A stretch of DNA of 11,996 nucleotides from Chitinophagaceae bacterium (GTDB lineage: Bacteria > Bacteroidota > Bacteroidia > Chitinophagales > Chitinophagaceae): positions 1-11,996 of the forward strand of contig DMRT01000008.1 of NCBI GenBank assembly GCA_003455235.1. The letters run 5' to 3'. Both the position numbers and the translations under genes were made by a program. This document shows, in pieces, positions 6,140-11,996 of the stretch (positions are counted from its first letter, which is position 1; every line of letters starts with the position of its first letter). The notes below the pieces were generated by a model, which saw only the letters and a list, made by a program, of their open reading frames with translations, was not told where the DNA came from and made no database searches.

Positions 6140-6604
6140 TAATTCTTCCAATTCAGACATACTTAAACCGGCCTGCAGCATGGTTTTGGTTTTACCGGGA
6201 GCCTGTAAGATAAACAAGAATACCAGCAGGGAGCCCAGCACCAGGTATACCTGATTTCCCACCAGGAAAAAACAGATGCAGGCAAACAAAGCCGCCCCCT
6301 CTAAAAATATCCATTGAATAATATTGGCAAAACGGTATTGCTCAAATTTTTCAGCTGCCGATATGAACGGGTCATTTTTAAGGGCAGCACACCTTTTTTT
6401 AAAAAGATGATTGCCAATGAAAAACAAGGTTCCGCAAACCACAATGGCTAGTACCTGGAATATCCTGTCGGCTGATGCCAGTGGCGACTTCCATACATCC
6501 AGGTAGGCCAGTGAAAATAATACGCCCAGGAACAGGAGCTGGCCGATGAGCATGGCCCGGTGCATTAATTTAAAAACAGCAAAAGAACCATTTCCGCCGT
6601 TCAT
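6134..6604 (-). CDS. Four-helix membrane protein of unknown function in the oxidase accessory unit
   Basis: 156 residues. I do not recognise a family. Four hydrophobic segments are visible at about 17-35, 47-67, 94-114 and 117-134. A basic, polar loop (68-93) separates helices 2 and 3, and there is a short acidic C-terminal tail (SELEELL). There is no signal peptide, no metal-binding His/Cys cluster and no CxxC. The only notable side chains in helices are H66 near the end of helix 2 and Cys at 109 and 111. It lies 10 bases downstream of the DUF420 gene and is last in the SCO-DUF420 unit, so a role in oxidase assembly or simply cotranscription is plausible but unproven. It converges with the alkyltransferase-like gene, overlapping 6 bases. 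Confidence 0.75.
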   Translation of the reverse strand: MNGGNGSFAVFKLMHRAMLIGQLLFLGVLFSLAYLDVWKSPLASADRIFQVLAIVVCGTLFFIGNHLFKKRCAALKNDPFISAAEKFEQYRFANIIQWIFLEGAALFACICFFLVGNQVYLVLGSLLVFLFILQAPGKTKTMLQAGLSMSELEELL

Positions 6605-6614
6605 CTTTTTTGTT

Positions 6615-7157
6615 TTAATGGTAATAAGGACTGATCATCAGGTAAACAATTACCCCGGTTACGGCCACATACAACCAAACCGGCCAGGTGATCTTCACCA
6701 GTTTTTTATGCCTGTCGTATTCCCCCGTAAGCGCCCGGTAGGCCGTGAATAATATGAATGGCAGAATAATTCCGGCCAGGGGAATATGCGTAAACAGAAC
6801 AAAGTAATAGATCGTCTTCATGACTCCCTCTCCCCCGAACCTTGTTTCGCCGGCAAGCAGGTGGTGGCAGATATAGGAAACCAGGAACAGGGCCGAAAGG
6901 CAAATAGCAAGGATCATGATGCTTTTGTGTGCAGCATAGTCTTTCTTTTTAACCGTGATCAGGCCTGCCACCAGCAATACGCTCACTACCGAGTTGACCA
7001 TTGCATTAAAGAGGGCGAAAAGGTGCACATCAAAGCCCAGGTTAACTTCCAGTTTTACCCGGCTCAGCACCACCACCGCGGCAAACACAATGGCAGAAAC
7101 GGTAAAAATCAGTATACGGGCTCTTTTATCGTTCTTTTGAATGGAGGGAGGTAACAT
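6615..7157 (-). CDS. DUF420 membrane protein, CtaM-like oxidase assembly factor
   Basis: 180 residues with five to six membrane segments. The DUF420 pattern is clear: FDVHLFALFNAMVNS (42-56) after the first helix, YAAHKSIM (74-81), SYICHHLLAG (94-103), a VYF-like YYFVLFTHIPLAG (117-129), RHKK (149-152) and a C-terminal WPVWLYVAVTGVIVYLM. Conserved His at 45, 77, 98, 99, 124 and 150 sit at helix ends, as expected if the family binds or handles heme or copper. Members called CtaM are needed for active heme A-type oxidases in Firmicutes; transferring that role here is inference, strengthened by the SCO gene directly upstream. The start ATG at 7157 shares one base with the SCO stop. Confidence 0.87.
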   Translation of the reverse strand: MLPPSIQKNDKRARILIFTVSAIVFAAVVVLSRVKLEVNLGFDVHLFALFNAMVNSVVSVLLVAGLITVKKKDYAAHKSIMILAICLSALFLVSYICHHLLAGETRFGGEGVMKTIYYFVLFTHIPLAGIILPFILFTAYRALTGEYDRHKKLVKITWPVWLYVAVTGVIVYLMISPYYH

Positions 7158-7942
7158 TATGATTGTTTGTTCTTTTTATTGGACAGGATAAATATCGTAA
7201 TTATCACAATTCCGATGGCGAGAAAAATAACCGGTAAAATGGGAATAAACTCACGGAAAACTGAGGGAGATTTCTTATTCTTCTCCAGCATCAGCAACGG
7301 GATATCCTGAACCAGCTTGGCCTGCTTTTGTTCATCAAAGCCGTTGTACCATCCACGTACCACCCGGCTGCTGTCGAGCAGGAAGAAATTTTCAGTATGC
7401 AGGAAAGCGGTATCTACATCCTTATCTGCCAGGCTGGCCTTTAGCTCGTTAAATGCAAAATCATAGATTTCTTTTTTATTGCCGGTAACAAACCACCAGG
7501 TATCGTGATTGACATTGAAGCGGTCGGCAAACCTGCGGAGCTGCGGCACTGAATCATGCTCCGGATCCACGCTGATGGAAATGAACTGTACAATGCTGTC
7601 GTTTTTGGCAAAGGAGCTCTGCAATCTTTTCATACTGCGGGCAAGTCCCGGGCAGATGCTCGGGCAGCGGGTAAAGAAAAAATCGATCACCAGTATTTTG
7701 CCATGCAGGTCATCAAGCGAAACCTGTTTGCCCAGCTGGTTGGTGAAGCTGATATTTTTTACCTTATGCCATATGGTGTCGGTAACTGCCTTGCCGTTTT
7801 TTTCGGATACGATTACCGAGTCGGGTATAAAATAGCGGGCCGGCATGTGTACCGCTTCCTGGCTGTAATACTTAACGATGAGATACCCTGCCAGTGGCAT
7901 GGCTATGGCGAGCAGCAGGGCTAAGATGGCTTTGCGTGTCAT
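7157..7942 (-). CDS. SCO1/SenC copper chaperone for cytochrome oxidase
   Basis: 261 residues. A thioredoxin-fold protein that delivers or maintains copper at the CuA site of subunit II. An N-terminal membrane anchor spans about 5-23, and the fold then faces the periplasm. The copper ligands are all present: C93 and C97 in TRCPSICP (91-98), and H182 in the FLHTENFFLLD stretch (180-190). The SVDPEHD motif (125-131... wording of the SCO family SVDPE-D) follows the third strand. Unusually for simple SCO proteins, a second hydrophobic helix lies at the C-terminus (about 233-254) followed by a Lys-rich tail. This would place the thioredoxin domain between two anchors. It is the first gene of its own unit, with a promoter just upstream, separated from the oxidase genes by a terminator. 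Confidence 0.92.
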   Translation of the reverse strand: MTRKAILALLLAIAMPLAGYLIVKYYSQEAVHMPARYFIPDSVIVSEKNGKAVTDTIWHKVKNISFTNQLGKQVSLDDLHGKILVIDFFFTRCPSICPGLARSMKRLQSSFAKNDSIVQFISISVDPEHDSVPQLRRFADRFNVNHDTWWFVTGNKKEIYDFAFNELKASLADKDVDTAFLHTENFFLLDSSRVVRGWYNGFDEQKQAKLVQDIPLLMLEKNKKSPSVFREFIPILPVIFLAIGIVIITIFILSNKKNKQS

Positions 7943-7956
7943 GTTTTTATGCGATG

Positions 7957-7964
7957 CAAATGTA
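7957..7964 (-). promoter_or_regulatory. TAnnTTTG promoter for the SCO - DUF420 - unknown unit
   Basis: On the minus strand the bases read TACATTTG, an exact Bacteroidota -7 match ending 14 bases before the SCO start ATG. The predicted leader is under 10 bases. It lies directly downstream of an intrinsic terminator, which supports a separate transcription unit here. Confidence 0.55.
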
Positions 7965-7988
7965 CGCCAGCGGGTTCATTTACCTGAT

Positions 7989-8016
7989 AAAAAAACCACC
8001 GCTTGCGGCGGTGGTT
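7989..8016 (-). terminator. Intrinsic terminator of the oxidase operon
   Basis: A perfect 9-base-pair stem (AACCACCGC at 7994-8002 with GCGGTGGTT at 8008-8016) closes a 5-base loop. Read on the minus strand, it is followed by a run of seven T (complement of 7989-7995). The orientation fits termination after coxD and before the SCO promoter. Confidence 0.88.
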
Positions 8017-8046
8017 GAATGAGGTATCTGATTACACTTGTTTCCT

Positions 8047-8484
8047 TTATTTTTTTGCATCCTTATCAACGGCCGGTTGATGGTGCTGTTCTGTTTTGGC
8101 CGGGTGACTGCCGGCATTGGTATTGCGCAGATTTTTCCAGCTGTTTCCATCCCAGAGGAAAGCGCCAATGAACCAGAGGAACAGGAGCAGTGGAACCACG
8201 ATGGTCATGATGAAGTTGCGGATTTCATCACCCAGGTGCATGAAAACAGAAACGATGTAGAATGCTTTGGCAAGCGACAGGATACAAATCACGCCCTTTA
8301 CAAACAGGATCATGGTGTGACTTGTTTCGGGTTCACCATACCAGTGTTTTGCGAGGCCGAAACCCAGCACCAGTTCAATGATGGTAACCACCGATAAAAG
8401 CCAGAATACTTTCCAGATGCGGCCCGTGCCTTCGGCAGGAGCGTGTGCAAAGGTTATTTCCGGCGATGATGCATGTTCACTCAT
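8047..8484 (-). CDS. coxD: Cytochrome c oxidase subunit IV (prokaryotic COX4 family)
   Basis: 145 residues. A small accessory subunit of heme-copper oxidases that stabilises the core complex. Three membrane segments are visible at about 24-45, 59-81 and 91-111. The family hallmark is the second helix, with LAKAFYIVSVFMHLGDE (71-87), matching the KA-Y-V---FMHL pattern of CoxD/CyoD proteins. The N-terminus is short and polar. The C-terminal 34 residues form a hydrophilic, Lys/His-containing tail longer than typical for the family. It is the last gene before the terminator at 7989-8016, and 44 bases separate it from the upstream coxC. Confidence 0.87.
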   Translation of the reverse strand: MSEHASSPEITFAHAPAEGTGRIWKVFWLLSVVTIIELVLGFGLAKHWYGEPETSHTMILFVKGVICILSLAKAFYIVSVFMHLGDEIRNFIMTIVVPLLLFLWFIGAFLWDGNSWKNLRNTNAGSHPAKTEQHHQPAVDKDAKK

Positions 8485-8528
8485 AACAATTATTTTTCTT
8501 CTTGGTCAAAAATTTTAAACGGTTGTTG

Positions 8529-9407
8529 TTAGATCAGGTAGAAGCAAAGGAATACGAATACCCAAACCAGGTCTACAAAGTGCCAGTACAAACCGGCTTT
8601 CTCAATCATTTCGTAATGTCCTCTTTCGTCGAAATGGCCCAATCTTGTTTTGGCCCACATCACCACGTTGATCACCACCCCGCTGAATACGTGGAAGCCG
8701 TGGAAGCCGGTGATGCCGAAGAAGTATCCACCGAATGCAATCGGACCGGTATGATTTACGTGCAGGTCGGGTGAAGCCTGTATGGCGCTGATCAGTTCGG
8801 CGGATGTTTTAGCCGCCAACCCTTGTGCGGTGGCGCCGTGCTGCAGGGTGGCTGCTATCTCAGCAAGTTTTTCGTGCGGCGTTACCTGTAAGGCGGCTGC
8901 AATTGCTTCGTGATCCACATGTGTACCCCATGGATTCATTTTCACCGTGGTGGGAACTACCGATAAGGTTCCATCGCCCAGCATGGCAATGTGTTCGCCG
9001 GTGAGCAGGTGAGTCCATTCCCAAGCCTGGCAACCCAGGAACGCCAGGCCACCCAGGATGGTCAGGATCATGTATTTCTCCACGCCTTTGCGGTTCATTT
9101 TATGTCCTTCATGCACGGCCAGCACCATGGTAACGGAACTGAAGATGAGGATGAAGGTCATTAAACTAACAAATGCCAGTGGCAGGTTCTGGTGACCAAA
9201 ACCCGGGAATGCATTAAACACCTGGTTCGGATCGGCCCAGCTGTTAACACTGAAACGGATGGTACCATAGCTGATGAGGAAGGCGCCGAAGGTAAAGGCA
9301 TCACTCATCAGGAAGTACCACATCATCACTTTACCATAGCTGGCATTGAAGGGACTCCGTCCGCCATTCCACCATTTGGTATTTGTTGGTATCGCTGTTG
9401 TTGACAT
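8529..9407 (-). CDS. coxC: Cytochrome c oxidase subunit III, long form with an extramembrane insertion
   Basis: 292 residues, well above the roughly 190-210 of a five-helix bacterial subunit III. Membrane segments lie near 27-51, 76-99, 112-134, 223-250 and 270-291. The third helix carries QAWEW (127-131), with Glu130 at the place of the membrane Glu conserved in subunit III. The fourth begins with the signature TGFHGFHV (233-240). The last has the usual WHFVDLVWVF. Between helices 3 and 4 sits a loop of about 88 residues (135-222), hydrophilic and Ala/His-rich, with a predicted helical character (EAIAAALQ, EKLAEIAATLQ). This loop accounts for the extra length. The subunit stabilises the catalytic core and proton uptake in the oxidase. 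It follows a shorter coxC paralogue in the same operon. Confidence 0.9.
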   Translation of the reverse strand: MSTTAIPTNTKWWNGGRSPFNASYGKVMMWYFLMSDAFTFGAFLISYGTIRFSVNSWADPNQVFNAFPGFGHQNLPLAFVSLMTFILIFSSVTMVLAVHEGHKMNRKGVEKYMILTILGGLAFLGCQAWEWTHLLTGEHIAMLGDGTLSVVPTTVKMNPWGTHVDHEAIAAALQVTPHEKLAEIAATLQHGATAQGLAAKTSAELISAIQASPDLHVNHTGPIAFGGYFFGITGFHGFHVFSGVVINVVMWAKTRLGHFDERGHYEMIEKAGLYWHFVDLVWVFVFLCFYLI

Positions 9408-9450
9408 AAATCGTATATTCTAAAATAAAAACTAATTATTTATTTATCGC

Positions 9451-10017
9451 TTACCGGATCATCAGTAAAAAGATCAGTAAGTAAATCCAGAGCACATCTA
9501 CAAAATGCCAGTAGGTACTTACCAGTTCAACCGGCACGCTGTTGTATATTCTTGTACGGCTGCTGAAAGCTTTTGCAAACAGTACTACCAGGGCAATCAC
9601 TCCCCCCAGTACGTGGGCGGCATGCAGTCCTACAATCACATACATAAACGAGTAAGACACATTCCCCTGCAGGGTGATTCCCTGATTCCACAGCTGCTGA
9701 AAACCCAGCCCCTGCAACAGCATAAAAAGAACTCCCAGTAACAGGGTGGCCACCAGTAACTTCCGGTACTTAGGCATTTCCCGTTGTTTAAACGCCTGGC
9801 CTGCCAGGTAAATGGTAACACTGCTTGCCAGGATGGCGGCGGTGCTGTACCAGAAAAGCAGGGGCAGGTTAAATGATTGCCAGCCTGCCTGGTTGCGTTT
9901 AACTATATAAGCACTCGTTAACCCTGCAAACATCATCACCAGGCTACCAATGCCCACCCACAGGGTAAATTTATGCGGGTGAATTTTTTTTCGTTGTTCC
10001 ATTGCCACGGTACTCAT
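9451..10017 (-). CDS. Cytochrome c oxidase subunit III paralogue, short form
   Basis: 188 residues, five membrane segments (about 17-38, 53-73, 88-107, 121-147 and 168-187). The subunit III fold is shown by HPHKFTLWVGIGSLVM at the start, the GLHAAHVLGG stretch in helix 4, and the terminal TYWHFVDVLWIYLL. At the position of the conserved helix-3 Glu (QAWEW in the neighbouring paralogue) it has QGLGF, with Gly105 replacing the Glu. The two paralogues therefore differ at a residue linked to proton uptake. Tandem coxC genes are, to my knowledge, usual in Bacteroidota oxidase operons, and both are probably part of one complex. It lies 35 bases downstream of the heme O synthase gene. Confidence 0.87.
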   Translation of the reverse strand: MSTVAMEQRKKIHPHKFTLWVGIGSLVMMFAGLTSAYIVKRNQAGWQSFNLPLLFWYSTAAILASSVTIYLAGQAFKQREMPKYRKLLVATLLLGVLFMLLQGLGFQQLWNQGITLQGNVSYSFMYVIVGLHAAHVLGGVIALVVLFAKAFSSRTRIYNSVPVELVSTYWHFVDVLWIYLLIFLLMIR

Positions 10018-10052
10018 ATCGCTTGATCCCCGGAGGGAATTGATTAATCTGT

Positions 10053-10991
10053 TTACAGAACCGTTCTGTTGGCAAACATGGCCAGCAGTACGATCATCAG
10101 GTAAAAATAAGAACTGAACATCACCCTTCTTGCGCTGGCTGCATCCATGCGTTTAAAGAGCAGCACGCTGGCGAACACCATCCACAGGTTGCATCCCAGC
10201 ATTACATACATACTGGTAAGCCCGCTGATTCCCGTGTAATAGGGAAGAAAGCCAACCGGTATCATCAATGAACTGTAGATAATGCTTTGCATGGCTGTGA
10301 AACGGGTTGGACCTTTATCGGCGGGCAATAATTTAAATCCTGCCGTTGTATAATCCTTGTGCGCCAGCCAGGCAATGGCCCAGAAATGCGGGAACTGCCA
10401 GAGAAACTGGATGGCGAAAAGCACCCAGCCTCCGGTCCATGCAATGGTTCCGTTTCCAAAAGCGGCGAGCCAGCCAATCAAACAGGGCAATGCCCCGGGG
10501 ATGGCGCCCACCAGTACCGAAACAGAGTTCACCTTTTTTAACGGGGTATAAATGAACCCGTATAAAAAAAGGCTGAACAAACTTACCATGGCACTTTCTG
10601 CATTGAAGTACCACCACATCATGAACACCCCGGCGCCCCCGGTGAGGAAGGCAAAGATGCCGGCTTCGTTCACGCCCATGCGCCCGCTGGCCACCGGCCG
10701 CTTAGCGGTACGCTTCATCAATGCATCGGATGTTTTTTCCAGTAACTGGTTAATGGCATTGGCCGAACCGGTTACCAGCATTCCTGCCGCAAAAAGTAAA
10801 AGAACTGATGTTATTTTATCCCGTACATAGAACTGTTCGTTGGGGGCAATTAAAAATGCAACCACCGTACTGAACACCACCATAAAACTCAGCGTAAACT
10901 TGATGAGCTGAAAGTAATCTTTCACTTTGCTCACCAGCTTAAACGATGCTGAGCTGCTGATGGTTGTATTCTCCTGCTCTATGCTTTTCAA
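10053..10991 (-). CDS. cyoE: Protoheme IX farnesyltransferase (heme O synthase)
   Basis: 312 residues, UbiA prenyltransferase superfamily, integral membrane. It attaches a farnesyl group to heme B to make heme O, the first step to the heme A of aa3 oxidases. About nine helices are expected; the hydrophobic pattern fits. The prenyl-diphosphate motif is NQLLEKTSDALMKRTAKRP (81-99). N81, D89 and the MxRTxxRP end are kept, but the first acidic position is Glu85 instead of Asp. The second motif is the KDYTTAGFKLLP stretch in the C-terminal half. The N-terminal 24 residues are polar. No heme A synthase (CtaA) gene is visible in the window. Position between coxA and coxC is typical of the phylum. 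The symbol ctaB is equally used. Confidence 0.93.
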   Translation of the reverse strand: MKSIEQENTTISSSASFKLVSKVKDYFQLIKFTLSFMVVFSTVVAFLIAPNEQFYVRDKITSVLLLFAAGMLVTGSANAINQLLEKTSDALMKRTAKRPVASGRMGVNEAGIFAFLTGGAGVFMMWWYFNAESAMVSLFSLFLYGFIYTPLKKVNSVSVLVGAIPGALPCLIGWLAAFGNGTIAWTGGWVLFAIQFLWQFPHFWAIAWLAHKDYTTAGFKLLPADKGPTRFTAMQSIIYSSLMIPVGFLPYYTGISGLTSMYVMLGCNLWMVFASVLLFKRMDAASARRVMFSSYFYLMIVLLAMFANRTVL

Positions 10992-11047
10992 AAATCTTTA
11001 TTTTAATGCGCTTCAATTCCTGTCTCCGCGTTACACACCCGGTATTA

Positions 11048-11996
11048 TCAATGGTGTGATTCATTTTCACCTACCGGCGTATTCTGTGGAATGTATTCGT
11101 GGCCGTCTTTTCCGTAATCGTATGCACCGCGGTGAACTTCCGGAATTTCTCCCACCCAGTTACCATGACCAGGCCTGATCGGTGTGGTCCATTCCAGTGT
11201 GTTGGATCCCCATGGATTCAGGGTGGTTACCTTGCGTCCTTTGAAGATGCTGTAGAAGAAGTTGAATACAAACAACAGCTGTACAGCAAACACCACCATC
11301 GCTACAAAACTGATGAACTCGTTCAGTCCGCCAAACATTTTAAATGATTCCCAGCTGGAGTAATCAAAATACCGGCGCGGCATACCGGCCAGTCCTTCGT
11401 AGTGCATGGGCCAGAAGATCAGGTATGCACCAATGATGGTTACCCAGAAGTGGATATAGGCCATGGTATTGTTGAGGTACCGTCCGAACATTTTAGGGAA
11501 CCAGTGGTACACGCCGGCGAACATGCCGAAGAAAGAAGCCACACCCATTACAATATGGAAGTGCGCCACTACAAAATATGTATCGTGCAGGTGCAGGTCG
11601 AGCGCCGAGTTACCCAGGAAGATCCCGGTTAAACCACCGCTGATGAACAGGCTCACAAAACCGATGGCGAACAGCATGCCCGGCGTAAACCGGATGCTTC
11701 CCTTCCACAGCGTGGTAAGCCAGTTGAATACCTTGATGGCCGAAGGCACCGCAATCAATAAGGTCAATAGTACGAAGACCGATCCGAGGAACGGATTCAA
11801 TCCGGTAACGAACATATGGTGTGCCCATACCAAGAACGCCAGGATGGCGATTGCAAACATGGATCCCACCATTGCCATATAGCCAAAGATGGGTTTGCGG
11901 CTGTTCACGCTGATAATTTCTGAGCTCATTCCCATGGCAGGCAGAAGAATGATATATACTTCGGGGTGGCCAAGGAACCAGAACAGGTGCTGGAAC
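11048..11996 (-). CDS. coxA: Cytochrome c oxidase subunit I, C-terminal part (cut by window edge)
   Basis: Catalytic subunit of the heme-copper oxidase. The frame runs in from base 11995, with 20 codons before the first Met in the window. These encode HLFWFLGHPEVYI, the helix VI motif holding a CuB His and the Tyr cross-linked to it. The Met at 11935 is therefore internal. Further landmarks are WAHHMF (the two other CuB His), SAIKVFNWLTTLW (the K-channel Lys), and HDTYFVVAHFHIVMG, with the heme a3 and heme a His in helix X. The C-terminus continues through two more helices to a hydrophilic tail ending in Ser-His-His. The HPEVY motif identifies an A-type oxidase with a K channel. D-channel residues lie outside the window. 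Subunit II should be upstream, beyond the edge. Confidence 0.95.
   Translation of the reverse strand, partial: FQHLFWFLGHPEVYIILLPAMGMSSEIISVNSRKPIFGYMAMVGSMFAIAILAFLVWAHHMFVTGLNPFLGSVFVLLTLLIAVPSAIKVFNWLTTLWKGSIRFTPGMLFAIGFVSLFISGGLTGIFLGNSALDLHLHDTYFVVAHFHIVMGVASFFGMFAGVYHWFPKMFGRYLNNTMAYIHFWVTIIGAYLIFWPMHYEGLAGMPRRYFDYSSWESFKMFGGLNEFISFVAMVVFAVQLLFVFNFFYSIFKGRKVTTLNPWGSNTLEWTTPIRPGHGNWVGEIPEVHRGAYDYGKDGHEYIPQNTPVGENESHH

Noticed and set aside
8502..8774. Plus-strand open frame of 90 codons opposite coxC
   Set aside because: It is antisense to conserved subunit III sequence, with no domain, promoter or partner of its own.
10992..11047. Separate promoter or terminator between coxA and the heme O synthase gene
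   Set aside because: There is no TAnnTTTG match and no hairpin with a T-run in these 56 bases, so read-through is the simplest reading.
11933..11935. ATG at 11935 as the start of subunit I
   Set aside because: The frame continues upstream through the essential HPEVY motif to the window edge, so this Met is internal.

Overview
The window looks like chromosomal DNA of a Bacteroidota bacterium, most likely of the Chitinophagaceae/Chitinophagales. The evidence is the cytochrome oxidase gene order (coxA - heme O synthase - two coxC paralogues - coxD, then SCO and DUF420), promoter elements of the Bacteroidota form TAnnTTTG, no clear Shine-Dalgarno sequences, and the protein families present. The genus call is inference. 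Nothing suggests a mobile element: I see no integrase, insertion sequence, tRNA, CRISPR array or phage gene.

Region 1 (1-2210, minus strand) is a purine-catabolism operon read guaD - xdhA - xdhB. Guanine deaminase makes xanthine. A two-subunit xanthine dehydrogenase (a 2Fe-2S/FAD subunit plus a molybdopterin subunit, cut by the window edge) would oxidise it to urate. The guaD stop and xdhA start share one base, and the xdhA-xdhB gap is 7 bases.

Region 2 (2397-3958, plus strand) is a translationally coupled pair that I cannot assign to a pathway. It comprises a multi-pass membrane protein with striking conserved-looking loops and a THEP1/NTPase_1-like P-loop NTPase with a non-standard Walker A. 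This is the best candidate in the window for an undescribed system. It converges on, and overlaps, a tandem-domain universal stress protein (3945-4730, minus).

Region 3 (4857-6139, plus strand) is a tightly overlapping trio: TrmB (tRNA m7G46 methyltransferase), a 66-residue Cys-cluster protein resembling DUF5522, and an alkyltransferase-like protein whose active-site Cys is Ala. Both junctions overlap by 20 bases.

Region 4 (6134-11996, minus strand) is the aa3/caa3-type terminal oxidase locus. It reads coxA (partial) - ctaB/cyoE - coxC paralogue 1 - coxC paralogue 2 - coxD, then an intrinsic terminator (7989-8016). A new promoter (7957-7964) follows, leading into an accessory unit of SCO1/SenC copper chaperone - DUF420 (CtaM-like) protein - unknown four-helix membrane protein. 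Together these supply the catalytic core, heme farnesylation and copper delivery for the oxidase. No stretch longer than 300 bases lacks a gene. The longest non-coding stretches are the two divergent promoter regions, 2211-2396 and 4731-4856.
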